From contig CAYPTW010000002.1 of assembly GCA_964413755.1 (NCBI GenBank), positions 1 through 51,513 of the forward strand: a stretch of 51,513 nucleotides of DNA, read 5' to 3'. This document shows, piece by piece, positions 31,878 through 41,093 of the stretch (the stretch's first letter is position 1; every line of letters starts with the position of its first letter). Both the position numbers and the translations under genes were made by a program. The notes beneath the pieces are model-generated. The model was not told the origin of the DNA. It saw only the letters and a list, made by a program, of their open reading frames with translations, and made no database searches. Origin of the DNA: XN24 sp964413755. Lineage in GTDB: Bacteria; Pseudomonadota; Gammaproteobacteria; Steroidobacterales; XN24.

Positions 31878-32225
31878 TCAGGCCGCCGCGGCGGGCCGGA
31901 GACCGTAGAAGCGGCGCACGCGCGCGTTGCGGAAGACCAGCGCCGCCAGCAGGGTGAACAGCGCCACGGCACCGAGGATCAGCGCCATGCGCAGGTAGGG
32001 CGCGCCGGCAGCCGCGCGCGCCGAGCCGATCATCCAGGCCACGAATACCCAGCGCGCGGCGCCGAGCACGAGGGCGGCCTGCACGACACGAGCCGCCCAG
32101 GGCCGCGGCACGGCCATGACACCGAGCAGCACGACGCAAGCGACCAGCATCAGCTCGTTGCCGGCGCGGAAGAAGCTGGCGCCGAGCAGCAGGACTGCCA
32201 GCACCGGCGCGATCAATCGCCACAT
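31878..32225 (-). CDS. Small four-helix membrane protein, unknown
   Basis: 115 residues with about four hydrophobic helices: an N-terminal LIAPVLAVLLLGASFF, a second LMLVACVVLLGVMAV, a third VQAALVLGAARWVFVAWMI and a fourth ALILGAVALFTLLAALVF. I do not recognise the family with confidence. It lies 16 bases upstream of the DUF454 gene on the same strand, so the two membrane proteins may be made together. Confidence 0.75.
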   Translation of the reverse strand: MWRLIAPVLAVLLLGASFFRAGNELMLVACVVLLGVMAVPRPWAARVVQAALVLGAARWVFVAWMIGSARAAAGAPYLRMALILGAVALFTLLAALVFRNARVRRFYGLRPAAAA

Positions 32226-32288
32226 GATTCATCTCCGGGCGGCGCGTCGGGCGCGCCGCCATCGCTGGGGAACAATTGTAGTGCCGGG

Positions 32289-32879
32289 CTAGGCTGCGTC
32301 GCGACCCAGCGCGCGCACCTCGGCCAGCCGCTTCTGCCGACCCTTGTCGTCCTCGGCTTCCACCATGCCGATCAGGGTACGGTGAATAGGTTTGAAGCCG
32401 GTAAAGGCCAGAATGTTCCGCTCCAGGCTCTTCACGGCGTGGGCGCCGTAGAACCAGCGATAGGCGAAGCCCGGCATTCCCATGGTGACGATGACGCGCG
32501 CGCTCTTGCCCTGCAGCAGCTTTTTGCCCGGGCGTCCTGGTTTCTCCGCGCGCTCGAAGGCAAAGTCCGGACGGAACACCTGCTCCAGGAAACCCTTCAG
32601 CAGCGCCGGCATGGAGCCCAGCCACAAGGGATGGATGATCACCAGGTGGTCCGCCGCCTTGATGGATGCCTGGCACTGCCGGATGGCGTCGGGCGGCTCC
32701 CCGCTGTCGAAGTCACGCTTGCTGCGCAGCAGGGGGAACTGCAGCTGCGCCACGGGCAGCACCTCGACCGCATGGCCGTTCGCGCGCGCGCCCTCGCCAT
32801 AAGCCTGCGCCAGGGCGTGGCCGTAGTGCCCGCCATCCGGATCAGGGTGCCCCTGGATGATGACGATCTGCTTGCTCAC
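32289..32879 (-). CDS. Flavodoxin-2-family NAD(P)H quinone reductase
   Basis: 196 residues. IVIIQGHPDPDGGHYGHALAQAYGEGA, then AADHLVIIHPLWLGSMPALLKGFLEQVFRP and VTMGMPGFAYRWFYG, match the NQO1/KefF/MdaB group. It should carry FAD or FMN and reduce quinones by two electrons in the cytosol. The start is GTG at 32879 with GGAGGG nine bases upstream. It lies 87 bases after cysK on the same strand; that gap shows no clear promoter. Confidence 0.91.
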   Translation of the reverse strand: MSKQIVIIQGHPDPDGGHYGHALAQAYGEGARANGHAVEVLPVAQLQFPLLRSKRDFDSGEPPDAIRQCQASIKAADHLVIIHPLWLGSMPALLKGFLEQVFRPDFAFERAEKPGRPGKKLLQGKSARVIVTMGMPGFAYRWFYGAHAVKSLERNILAFTGFKPIHRTLIGMVEAEDDKGRQKRLAEVRALGRDAA

Positions 32880-32966
32880 CTGGTGGAACCCTCCTGGAAG
32901 CCCACCCGCATGCTAGTCAGCAGGCCGCTGCCCGGCCACTTCGGATTGCCGCAGCCGAGCCCCGGT

Positions 32967-33923
32967 TCAGCCCTGGGCCGCCAGCCACTCGTCGTCGGAG
33001 GTCTCCGTGATGTCCTCGAACAGGTAGGTGCTGAGGTAGCGCTCGCCGGTGTCCGGCAGCATCGCCAGCAGCACCGCGCCCGGCTCGGCGCGCTCGGCAA
33101 CGTGCAATGCCGCTGCCAGCGTGCCGCCGGCCGACAGCCCGACCAGGATCCCTTCCTCGGTGGCCAGCGCGCGGGCGCAGTCGCGGGATTCCTCGTCGGT
33201 GACGGTTACCAGCTCGTCGTAGACGTCCCGGTTGAGGACCTTGGGGATGAAGTCGGGCGTCCAGCCCTGGATCTTGTGCGGCTTCCATTCCTTGCCGCCC
33301 AGCAGCGAGGCGCCCTCGGGCTCGGTGGCCACGATTTTCACTTCCGGCCGTGCCAGCTTGATGATCTCGCCGGCGCCGGTGAGGGTGCCGCCCGTGCCCC
33401 AGCCGCTGACCCAGTAGTCGAGACGGCGGCCGGCGAAGTCGCGCAGGATCTCCGGGCCGGTGGTGTTGCGGTGGAAGGCCGGATTGGCCTCGTTCTCGAA
33501 CTGCCGCGCCAGGAACCAGCCGTGCTTCGCCGCCAGTTCCTCGGCCCGGCGCACCATGCCGGTGCCGCGCTCGGCGGCGGGCGTAAGGATGACCCTGGCG
33601 CCGAGTGCTTTCATCACCCGCCGCCGCTCGATAGAGAAGGTCTCCACCATGGTGGCGACAAAGGGGTAGCCCTTGGCGGCGCAGACCATCGCCAGCGCGA
33701 TCCCCGTGTTGCCGGAGGTGGCCTCGATCACCGTCTGCCCCGGCTTGAGGACGCCGCGCTTCTCCGCGTCCTCGATGATGGCGAAGGCGAGGCGGTCCTT
33801 GACCGAGGCCATGGGGTTGAAGGACTCGACCTTGACGTAGATGGTCGTGTGCTTCGGGCCGATGCGGTTGAGACGCACCACCGGGGTGGAACCGATGGTG
33901 CCGAGAATGTTGTCGTAGATCAT
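32967..33923 (-). CDS. cysK: Cysteine synthase A (O-acetylserine sulfhydrylase)
   Basis: 318 residues. The PLP lysine is Lys42 in ASVKDRLA, with the substrate loop EATSGNTGIALA, PLP phosphate loop GWGTGGTLTGAG and GILVGLSAGG. It joins sulfide to O-acetylserine to give cysteine. GGAGGT lies just before the ATG. It is divergent from cysB, the expected activator of cysteine genes, across a 90-base gap with an inverted repeat. Confidence 0.96.
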   Translation of the reverse strand: MIYDNILGTIGSTPVVRLNRIGPKHTTIYVKVESFNPMASVKDRLAFAIIEDAEKRGVLKPGQTVIEATSGNTGIALAMVCAAKGYPFVATMVETFSIERRRVMKALGARVILTPAAERGTGMVRRAEELAAKHGWFLARQFENEANPAFHRNTTGPEILRDFAGRRLDYWVSGWGTGGTLTGAGEIIKLARPEVKIVATEPEGASLLGGKEWKPHKIQGWTPDFIPKVLNRDVYDELVTVTDEESRDCARALATEEGILVGLSAGGTLAAALHVAERAEPGAVLLAMLPDTGERYLSTYLFEDITETSDDEWLAAQG

Positions 33924-33938
33924 GAGACCTCCGTTGGC

Positions 33939-33958
33939 TTATGCTCAAAAGCATATAA
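33939..33958. promoter_or_regulatory. Imperfect palindrome between cysK and cysB
   Basis: TTATGCTCAAAAGCATATAA: the two TTATGCT-like arms are complementary around a CAAA centre, with a 2-base slip. It is the only AT-rich patch in the divergent gap and a fair candidate for a CysB site or the paired -10 elements. Confidence 0.45.
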
Positions 33959-34013
33959 GGCCGGCCCGGTCCGCGGGAAATACCCTTTCCTTGGAGCTAC
34001 ATGCGATCTGGTT

Positions 34014-35015
34014 ATGAAGCTGCAACAGCTACGCTACCTGCTGGCGGTGATCGACAACGGTCTCAACATGACCGCGGCGGCGGAGCGCCTGTCGACTTCG
34101 CAGCCGGGGGTCAGCAAGCAGGTCAAGCTGCTGGAGGAGGAACTCGGCCTGCACCTGTTCGCCCGCCACGGCAAGAATCTCGTCGGCCTGACGCCTGAGG
34201 GCGAGGAGGTCGCGCGGCGAGCGGCGCGCATCATGCAGGAGGTCGAGGCGATCCGCGGCATCTCCGCCGGTCGTTACCTCGAGGTCGCGGGCAGCCTGTC
34301 CATCGGCACCACGCACACCCAGGCGCGCTACGTGCTGCCGGGCGTGATCGCGCGTTTTCGCCAGCGCTACCCCGAGGTCACGCTGGACCTGCACCAGGGG
34401 ACCTCGGAACAACTGGCGGACATGGCGACGCGCCGGCAGGTCGATTTCGTCATCGCTTCCGAGGCCCGTCACCGCTTTCCGGAGCTGGTCAGCCTGCCGT
34501 GCTTTCGCTGGGACCGGGTGATCCTGGTGCCGCGCGACCATCCGCTCGCCGGGCTCGGGCGGCGTCCCGACCTGGCCGAGGTGGCGCAGCACCCGCTGGT
34601 CACGTACGTGTTCAACTTCGAGGGCGGATCCAGCCTCAAGGACGCCTTCGCGGCGCGCGGGCTGGAGCCGAAGATCGTGTTCACCGCGCGCGACGCCGAC
34701 GTGATCAAGACCTACGTCCGGCTCGGCCTGGGAATAGGTATCGTGGCGGGGATGGCGCATGCCGAAACCGCCGACGAAGACCTGGTGGCGGTGGACGCCA
34801 CGGGCCTGTTCCCGCGCTGCACCACCTGGATCGGCTTTCGCCGCGACCTGGTGCTGCGCAAGTACATGTTCGAGTTCCTGCAGCTGTTCGCGGCGCACCT
34901 CGATCCGTACACCGTGCGGTCCGCCGCGGAGTGCGCCACGCCCGAGCAGGTCGACGCGCTGCTGGCCGCCGTGGAGCTGCCGTTGCGCGGCTGGGAGAGC
35001 CCTGAGGCGCCCTGA
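34014..35015 (+). CDS. cysB: LysR-type regulator CysB
   Basis: 333 residues. It begins with the canonical CysB N-terminus MKLQQLRYLLAVIDNGLNMTAAAERL, with an HTH at about 15-45 (STSQPGVSKQVKLLEEELG). The effector domain includes the CysB-typical THTQARYVLP and HQGTSEQLADM. In enterobacteria CysB senses N-acetylserine and activates sulfate assimilation. It is divergent from cysK. Its own ATG has only a weak ribosome site; a GGAG-preceded ATG at 34001 opens a different frame (see findings). Confidence 0.94.
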   Translation: MKLQQLRYLLAVIDNGLNMTAAAERLSTSQPGVSKQVKLLEEELGLHLFARHGKNLVGLTPEGEEVARRAARIMQEVEAIRGISAGRYLEVAGSLSIGTTHTQARYVLPGVIARFRQRYPEVTLDLHQGTSEQLADMATRRQVDFVIASEARHRFPELVSLPCFRWDRVILVPRDHPLAGLGRRPDLAEVAQHPLVTYVFNFEGGSSLKDAFAARGLEPKIVFTARDADVIKTYVRLGLGIGIVAGMAHAETADEDLVAVDATGLFPRCTTWIGFRRDLVLRKYMFEFLQLFAAHLDPYTVRSAAECATPEQVDALLAAVELPLRGWESPEAP

Positions 35016-35056
35016 CCGATGCTAGAGTTAACGACGTTTTTGAACCTGTGGAGGAG

Positions 35057-36205
35057 ATGAGCGTGTCTAAGCTGAAGCGCATGGCGGCGCTGTGTATGCT
35101 CGCCCTTGGCGTGCCCGCGGGACTGGCGGCAGCCGAGCCCGTGGTGGTGGCCGACGAAGTCCGCACGCAATACCAGAAAATCCGTGTCACCCTGCTGGCA
35201 GAAGGACTGGAGCGGCCCTGGGGCGTGGCCTTCCTGCCCGACGGGGGCTTCCTCGTCACCGAGCGTCCCGGGCGCTTGCAGCTGGTGCGCGACGGGCGCA
35301 AGACCGAGGTCAGCGGGCTGCCCGAGATTGCAGCCATCCGCCAGGGCGGATTGCTGGACGTGTCGCTCCATCCGGACTTCACTGAGAATCGCTGGGTGTA
35401 CCTGAGCTACTCCAAGGGCGGGCCCGAGGGCACGGCCACCACGCTGGGGCGCGGTCGGCTAGAGGCCGATCGGCTGGTGGATTTCGCGGAGGTCTTCACG
35501 CAGGACCGCCTGTCAGGCCCGGGCCGCCATTACGGCTCGCGTATCGCGTGGCTGCCCGACGGCACCCTGCTGCTGAGCATCGGTGACCGCGGCTCTGATC
35601 CGCCGCGCGCGCAGGATCCCATGGACCATGCCGGCAAGTTGCTGCGCCTGAATGCCGACGGCACGGTGCCGGCAGACAACCCCTTCGTCGGTCGTGACGA
35701 CGTCTATCCCGAGATCTGGTCGCTCGGCCATCGCAACATCCAGGGGCTGGTGGTGGACCGCGCGGGCGATGTCGTCTGGGCGACCGAGCACGGACCGCGC
35801 GGCGGCGACGAGCTCAACCGCATCGAGCCCGGCAAGAACTACGGTTGGCCCATCGTCAGCAAGGCGCGGGAGTACCGAACCGAAGAGCAGTACGGCGAGG
35901 CACGCAGCCGGCCGGGTTACGTCGATCCCGTGTACGAGTTCCTGCCTACCCTGGCGCCGTCCGGGCTGGCACTGGTGACTTCGGACCGGTTCCCGGCATG
36001 GCGCGGCAACCTGCTGGCGGGCGGCCTGGCGGCCGAGCGCATCCGGCGGGTGGTGCTCGAGAACGGCGAAGTGGTGCACGAGGAAGAACTGCTGCTCGGG
36101 CTGGTGGGTCGCATTCGCGATGTGCGCGAGGGCCCGGACGGCCTGGTCTACGTGCTGACAGACGTCGCCGAGGGCGGGCTCTACCGTATCGAGCCGGTCG
36201 ACTGA
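35057..36205 (+). CDS. Exported PQQ-type aldose sugar dehydrogenase (YliI-like)
   Basis: About 382 residues. A signal peptide ending near LAAAEP precedes a six-blade GSDH propeller: GLERPWGVAFLPDGGFLVTERPGRL, YLSYSKGG, SRIAWLPDGTLLLSIGDR, LGHRNIQGLVVD, TEHGPRGGDELNRIEPGKNYGWP. The conserved His and Arg of the active site are within LGHRNIQG and GPRGGDE. It oxidises aldoses in the periplasm using PQQ. The start is ATG 35057; GTG 35063 is better spaced from GGAGGAG and may be the true start. It overlaps the convergent M48 gene end by 25 bases. Confidence 0.92.
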   Translation: MSVSKLKRMAALCMLALGVPAGLAAAEPVVVADEVRTQYQKIRVTLLAEGLERPWGVAFLPDGGFLVTERPGRLQLVRDGRKTEVSGLPEIAAIRQGGLLDVSLHPDFTENRWVYLSYSKGGPEGTATTLGRGRLEADRLVDFAEVFTQDRLSGPGRHYGSRIAWLPDGTLLLSIGDRGSDPPRAQDPMDHAGKLLRLNADGTVPADNPFVGRDDVYPEIWSLGHRNIQGLVVDRAGDVVWATEHGPRGGDELNRIEPGKNYGWPIVSKAREYRTEEQYGEARSRPGYVDPVYEFLPTLAPSGLALVTSDRFPAWRGNLLAGGLAAERIRRVVLENGEVVHEEELLLGLVGRIRDVREGPDGLVYVLTDVAEGGLYRIEPVD

Positions 36206-38127
36206 GGTTCCAGCGGCGGCATCGGCAGCCCCAGTGCCGAGGCCGCGGTGCGCAGCAGCTCGAGCTCGCTCGGGCGCAGGCGCCCGTCATGGCCGGCGAC
36301 CGCCGCCATGGCTTCGAGCAACGCCTTGCGGTGGGGTGCCTTCATGGCCGCCAGGCGCGCCGCGTGCGATGCCGAATAGGCGCCGGCAGTCTGGTTTGTC
36401 GCGGCGAAATCGGGCAGCGGGTCTGGCAGCGGGAACCCGGCCTGGCGCAGTTGCGCTGCGCCATTGCGCCAGGCCTCGGCCGCCGTCGCATCGGTCTCGT
36501 GCCCGGCGCGCGCCAGCAGGACGAGCATCGCCAGGGCCCCTTCGACGTCTGGCGCCGTGCCGGGGTCCGGCCGCAGGCGCGTCTCGATCGCCGCCGCGAG
36601 GGCCGCTTCGCGCGGTTCGATGACGCCGTCGAGCTCCACCAGGCGCTGCACGAGGTGCAGCAGGTCTGACTGGCGGGCATCCGGGAGGTGATGCAGCGCC
36701 GGGCTGGCCAGGTCCAGCAGCGCCAGGCGCAGAGTGTTCGGCAGGGCCGCGACATGCCCCGCCAGTTGGGCGATGCGGTCCGCGGCGCCACTTCCCAGCC
36801 GGGCTTCCAGCAGCGCCAGCTGGCTGCTGCGCGGCTGCTCCTTGGGGTCCAGCAGCAGGGCGAGACAGACGGCTGCCGCGCCGTCGGGTTCCAGTACCGC
36901 CCGGTGCAACTCCTCCGGCACCATGGCCAGGACACGCCGGGCCATGTCGAGGTCCACGGCACCAACCATGGCCGCGGCCATGCCGAGATCCATGCCGGGC
37001 AGCCCGGGCAGGTCGGGGAATCCGGGCAGGATGCCGCCGGCATTGTCCCCGCCCGCCGCCTCGGCAGCAGCTTCGCGGGAGGGCTCCGGCTGTGGCGGCT
37101 GCGGCAGGGGCGGGGCCGGATCGCCCGCTTTCCACTGCGGGTCCAGCGCCTGGATGCGGCTGGCGATGGGCGGATGCGTGGCCATGAGGCCGGCCAGGCT
37201 GCGCCGCCCGGTGGCGAACAACATGTGGCCGATTTCTTCGCGCCGCACCGCGCGCACTGCGGACGACAGCGGCGAGGCAGCGATCCGCTTCAGCGCGTTC
37301 GCCAGCCCGCTCGGGTTGCGCGTGAACTGTACTGCCGCCGCGTCGGCCAGGTGTTCACGCTGGCGCGAGACCGCCGCCTGCAGCAGGCGGCCGGCGAACA
37401 CGCCGATCGAACCGAGTACGAGAATGGCCAGTCCCACTGCCACCAGGGCGCCGGCGCCGCCACCGCGGCGGTTCACGGCGCGCACCCGGGTGGAGCCGTA
37501 AGTTCCGCCGCGCAGCATGGCGCGCCCGATCGTGCTCACCGCCACGAGGCCGAACAGGTAGCCCATGAGCCGCGCGTTGAGCCGCATGTCGCCATTCAGG
37601 ATGTGGCTGAACTCGTGCGCCACCACGCCCTGCAGTTCATCGCGCGACAAGCGGTCGAGCGCGCCCCGGGTCACGGCGACGGCGGCGTCGGACGGCTCCA
37701 CGCCGGCGGCGAAGGCATTGATGCCGGGCTCGTTCTCCAGCACGTAGACCTCGGGCACCGGCAGCCCGGCCGCGATAGCCATCTCCTCGACCACGTTGTG
37801 CAGGCGTCGCTTCAGCGGATCGCGCTCCAGCCCGGTGACGCGAGACCCGCCCAGGGACTGGGCCACCGCGCCTCCGCCGCTACGCAAGTTGCGCAATCGC
37901 CACAGCGAAGACAGGCCGATAAAGGCCGCGGTGACCATGGCGGCGACGACGAATACGTGCGGGTCGAAGGTGGTGGCGAGCTGGCCCTCGGGCGCGGCAA
38001 TGACCGAGAACGCCACCGCAAGCACCAGGCCCACCGCCAGCGCCACCGCGCCGGTCGCCACGGCGAAAGCGCCGAGCAGCCAGCCCGAGCGCTTGCGGGC
38101 CGCTTCCTGGCGTCCGAAGAAATCCAT
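36181..38127 (-). CDS. M48-family membrane metalloprotease with long C-terminal extension
   Basis: 648 residues. Two N-terminal helices (about 16-45 and 57-75) are followed by a peptidase domain with zinc motif HEFSH at 171-175, two more helices (185-205, 225-250), and HTPX-like RREEIGHMLFATG and ATHPPIASRIQALDP. That accounts for about 330 residues; HtpX itself is near 290. The remaining 310 residues are a Pro-rich linker and an alpha-helical domain with no motif I know. The active site faces the cytosol in HtpX. It is 35 bases downstream of lemA, a common pairing. Confidence 0.9.
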   Translation of the reverse strand: MDFFGRQEAARKRSGWLLGAFAVATGAVALAVGLVLAVAFSVIAAPEGQLATTFDPHVFVVAAMVTAAFIGLSSLWRLRNLRSGGGAVAQSLGGSRVTGLERDPLKRRLHNVVEEMAIAAGLPVPEVYVLENEPGINAFAAGVEPSDAAVAVTRGALDRLSRDELQGVVAHEFSHILNGDMRLNARLMGYLFGLVAVSTIGRAMLRGGTYGSTRVRAVNRRGGGAGALVAVGLAILVLGSIGVFAGRLLQAAVSRQREHLADAAAVQFTRNPSGLANALKRIAASPLSSAVRAVRREEIGHMLFATGRRSLAGLMATHPPIASRIQALDPQWKAGDPAPPLPQPPQPEPSREAAAEAAGGDNAGGILPGFPDLPGLPGMDLGMAAAMVGAVDLDMARRVLAMVPEELHRAVLEPDGAAAVCLALLLDPKEQPRSSQLALLEARLGSGAADRIAQLAGHVAALPNTLRLALLDLASPALHHLPDARQSDLLHLVQRLVELDGVIEPREAALAAAIETRLRPDPGTAPDVEGALAMLVLLARAGHETDATAAEAWRNGAAQLRQAGFPLPDPLPDFAATNQTAGAYSASHAARLAAMKAPHRKALLEAMAAVAGHDGRLRPSELELLRTAASALGLPMPPLEPQSTGSIR

Positions 38128-38162
38128 GCCGCGCCGGTGCCCGGCCGTGCGTCAGCAGCGCT

Positions 38163-38747
38163 TCAGAAGCTGACCTGGGGCACGGCGCGCTTTTCCTCGG
38201 ACTCGATCTCGAGGAAGGCGGCTGCGTCGAAGCTGAAGGAGTTCGCCACCAGGTTGTTGGGGAAGTTCTCGCGCGCATTGTTGTAGCGCATGACCGCATC
38301 GTTGAACGCCTGGCGCGCGAACGCGACCTTGTTCTCGGTGCTGGTGAGCTCTTCCTGGAACTGCATCATGTTGCGGTCCGCCTTCAGGTCCGGGTAGGCC
38401 TCGGACAAGGCGAACAGCCGGCCGAGCGCGGCAGAGAGTCCCGCGTCCGCGCTGGAGAGTTCCTGGATCGCGGCGGCGCTTTCCGGGTGTTCGGAGGCGG
38501 ACTTGAGGCTCTGCACCGCCCGGGTGCGGGCCGAGATCACTGCTTCGAGCGTCTCACGCTCGTGTTTCATGTAGCCCTTGACCGCTTCCACCAGGTTGGG
38601 GATGAGGTCGTAGCGGCGGGTCAGTTGCACGTCGATCTGGGCGAAGGCGTTCTTCACCGCGTTGCGCAGGTTGACCAGCTGGTTGTAGATGCCGATCGCC
38701 CAGAGCACGACCGCGGCGATGATGGCCAGCAATATCCAAAGTCCCAT
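38163..38747 (-). CDS. lemA: LemA family protein
   Basis: 194 residues. One N-terminal membrane helix (about 3-20), then helical LemA repeats: YNQLVNLRNAVKNAFAQIDVQLTRRYDLIPNLVEAVKGYMKHE is diagnostic, and NARENFPNNLVANSFSF is the usual C-terminal block. The role is unknown; LemA often pairs with M48 proteases or TPM proteins, as here. The start is ATG 38747. The 144-base gap to the divergent mscS (38748-38891) holds no clear promoter consensus. Confidence 0.95.
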   Translation of the reverse strand: MGLWILLAIIAAVVLWAIGIYNQLVNLRNAVKNAFAQIDVQLTRRYDLIPNLVEAVKGYMKHERETLEAVISARTRAVQSLKSASEHPESAAAIQELSSADAGLSAALGRLFALSEAYPDLKADRNMMQFQEELTSTENKVAFARQAFNDAVMRYNNARENFPNNLVANSFSFDAAAFLEIESEEKRAVPQVSF

Positions 38748-38891
38748 GACGACTCCTCCCGGGTGGTTGCCCGGCGAGCATACGACACCGCCGCCACGCG
38801 GCAAAGCACGCGATCCAGGGTTGAGGCGGGCGCGCGGGGACCCTACCATGTGACCCCTACCGGGGATCAGCCCCTGAAGGGAGTCGAAAAA

Positions 38892-39731
38892 ATGGAAGAA
38901 GTGAAGAGCCTGCTGTCGCCCGAGCAGGTGAGCACCATGGTGGACTGGGTATCCCAGTTCGGCCTCAAGCTCATCGCCGCGATCGTCGTATTTTTCGTCG
39001 GTAAGTGGCTGGCGCGAAAGATTTCCAACCTGCTGAAGCGGGGGCTGGAGAGAGCGGACACGGACCCGACGCTGGTCGGCTTCGTCGGCAACATCAGCTA
39101 CTTCGGCCTGCTCACCATGGTGGTCATCGCTGCCGTCGGCCAGCTCGGCGTGCAGACCACGTCCTTCATCGCCGTGCTCGGTGCCGCCGGCCTGGCCATC
39201 GGCCTGGCGCTGCAGGGATCGCTGGCGAACTTCGCCGCGGGGGTGCTGATGATCATCTTCCGTCCCTTCAAGGCCGGCGACTACATCGAGGCGGCGGGCA
39301 CTGCCGGCTCGGTGGAAGAGGTGCAGCTGTTCACGACCACGCTGAAGACGCCGGACAACAAGACCGTGATCATCCCCAACGCCCAGGTCACCTCCGGCAC
39401 CATCACCAATTACTCGGCGCGCGACACGCGGCGCCTCGACCTGGTGTTCGGCGTCGGCTACGGCGACGACCTGGACAAGGTCAAGCGCGTGATCCAGGAA
39501 GTGCTGGCCGAGGAAGAACGCCTGCTCGAGGACCCGGCACCGCTGGTTGGGGTCCTGAACCTCGGGGAAAGCAGCGTGGACTTCGCGGTGCGGCCCTGGG
39601 TCAACAGCTCGGATTACTGGCCGGTGTTCTTCGACCTGCAGGAAAAGATGAAGAAGCGCTTCGACCAGGAAGGGATCAGCATTCCCTTCCCGCAGCGCGA
39701 CGTGCACCTGTTCCAGCAGCAGTCGGCCTGA
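38892..39731 (+). CDS. mscS: Small-conductance mechanosensitive channel, MscS type
   Basis: 279 residues with three membrane helices. The pore-lining helix is IAVLGAAGLAIGLALQGSLANFAAGVLMIIFRPFKAGDYIE, with the Gly/Ala packing pattern of MscS TM3. It is followed by the beta domain (TVIIPNAQVTSGTITNYS) and an alpha/beta C-terminal vestibule. It releases solutes on hypo-osmotic shock. GAAGGGAG lies upstream of the ATG at 38892. A strong terminator follows at 39746. Confidence 0.95.
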   Translation: MEEVKSLLSPEQVSTMVDWVSQFGLKLIAAIVVFFVGKWLARKISNLLKRGLERADTDPTLVGFVGNISYFGLLTMVVIAAVGQLGVQTTSFIAVLGAAGLAIGLALQGSLANFAAGVLMIIFRPFKAGDYIEAAGTAGSVEEVQLFTTTLKTPDNKTVIIPNAQVTSGTITNYSARDTRRLDLVFGVGYGDDLDKVKRVIQEVLAEEERLLEDPAPLVGVLNLGESSVDFAVRPWVNSSDYWPVFFDLQEKMKKRFDQEGISIPFPQRDVHLFQQQSA

Positions 39732-39745
39732 CGCACGCACAATGC

Positions 39746-39783
39746 AAGACAGCCCCGGGATTCCTCCCGGGGCTGTCTTTTTT
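39746..39783 (+). terminator. Rho-independent terminator of mscS
   Basis: A 15-bp perfect stem (AAGACAGCCCCGGGA and its complement) with loop TTCC, followed by six T. It lies 15 bases after the mscS stop. Confidence 0.95.
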
Positions 39784-39791
39784 GTCCTGAG

Positions 39792-39868
<77 letters not shown>

Positions 39869-39903
39869 AACGACGGCCGCGAGACGGCCCCTGCTTGCTT
39901 GAG

Positions 39904-40917
39904 TCAGGCCGTCCTTTCGACGGCGATGCGGGCGAGTGCCGCCAGGGCATCCCTGAACCCGGAGCGGGGCAGAGGCGCCAGGGCCTCGATCGCCGCGTCC
40001 GCCTGCTCTCGTGCAAGCCGCGCAGTGTAGTTGAGCGCCCCGGTCGATTCAATAGCGCTGCGGATGGCAGCCAGCTCCTCCAGCCCGCCGTTTTCGATGG
40101 CGCCGCGAATGACGGCGCGCTCCGCCGCGGTGCCGGCGCGCATGGCGTGGATCAGCGGCAGCGTCGGCTTGCCTTCGGCCAGGTCGTCACCGATGTTCTT
40201 GCCCATGGCCTCGGCTGAGCCCTCGTAGTCGAGGGTGTCGTCCACCAGCTGGAACGCGATACCCAGCCGCATGCCGTACTCGGCGAGTGCGCTCTCGACT
40301 TGCGGCTCGGCGTCGGCAAGGATGGCCGCGACGCGGGCGCCGGCCTCGAACAGCTTGGCCGTCTTGCAGCGGATGACCTCGAAGTAGCGTGCCTCGTCGG
40401 TGTCGGGATCGTTGCAGTTCATGAGCTGCAGGACCTCGCCCTCGGCAATGGTGTTGGTGGCGTCGGCCATCACTTCCATGATGCGCATGCGGCCGATCCG
40501 CACCATCATCTGGAACGCGCGCGAGTACAGGAAGTCGCCCACCAGCACGCTGGCCTCGTTGCCGAACACCGAGTTCGCCGTGTCCCTGCCGCGCCGCAGT
40601 TCGGAGCCGTCCACCACGTCGTCGTGCAGCAGGGTAGCGGTGTGGATGAACTCCACGATGGCACTCGCCTCGACGTGGTTCGTCTCCTCGTAGCCGCAGG
40701 CCCGCGCCGCCAGCAGCACCAGCAGCGGGCGCAGCCGCTTGCCGCCGCCGGCCACGATGTAGCGCGCGACCTGGTCGACCAGCGCCACGTCGCTGCTGAG
40801 GCTGTCGACGATGCAGCGGTCGAGCGCCGCCAGGTCGTCGGCGACGAGGGCGCGGACGGCCTCCAGGGTGTCGGCCGAAACGGCAGCGGTGGCGGGCGCG
40901 GTGGCGGAATTGGACAT
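39904..40917 (-). CDS. ispB: Octaprenyl diphosphate synthase-type polyprenyl synthetase
   Basis: About 337 residues. First Asp-rich motif in LLHDDVVDGSELRRG and second in QLVDDTLDYEG, plus GGGKRLRPLLVLL for substrate binding. It extends farnesyl diphosphate with isopentenyl units to make the ubiquinone side chain. The divergent position next to rplU is standard in gammaproteobacteria. The start is ATG 40917 or, five codons earlier, 40932; neither has a clear ribosome site. Confidence 0.94.
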   Translation of the reverse strand: MSNSATAPATAAVSADTLEAVRALVADDLAALDRCIVDSLSSDVALVDQVARYIVAGGGKRLRPLLVLLAARACGYEETNHVEASAIVEFIHTATLLHDDVVDGSELRRGRDTANSVFGNEASVLVGDFLYSRAFQMMVRIGRMRIMEVMADATNTIAEGEVLQLMNCNDPDTDEARYFEVIRCKTAKLFEAGARVAAILADAEPQVESALAEYGMRLGIAFQLVDDTLDYEGSAEAMGKNIGDDLAEGKPTLPLIHAMRAGTAAERAVIRGAIENGGLEELAAIRSAIESTGALNYTARLAREQADAAIEALAPLPRSGFRDALAALARIAVERTA

Positions 40918-41011
40918 TTTCGCTGGCGGCATCGGCAGGGCGGGCCCCGGGGGCGGTATTATGGCGAATCTGGCGCGGCGCGGCAGCCCCGTCGGAGCGC
41001 TCGCGGGAGGT

Positions 41012-41040
41012 TTGACCCGGGACGCGCAAGCTCATACAAT
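41012..41040 (+). promoter_or_regulatory. Sigma-70 promoter of rplU-rpmA-obgE
   Basis: TTGACC at 41012-41017 and TACAAT at 41035-41040 with an ideal 17-base spacer. The predicted start near 41047 gives a leader of about 47 bases before rplU. Confidence 0.75.
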
Positions 41041-41093
41041 GCACGGCTTTCTCCGGGCCAGTTCGGCCGGGTAAACAGTTTCCAGGAGCATCC

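Noticed and set aside
31824..34013. Apparent 1063-codon frame ending in cysB
   Set aside because: Only the part from 34014 is CysB. The preceding 730 codons are antisense to cysK, the quinone reductase and two membrane-protein genes.
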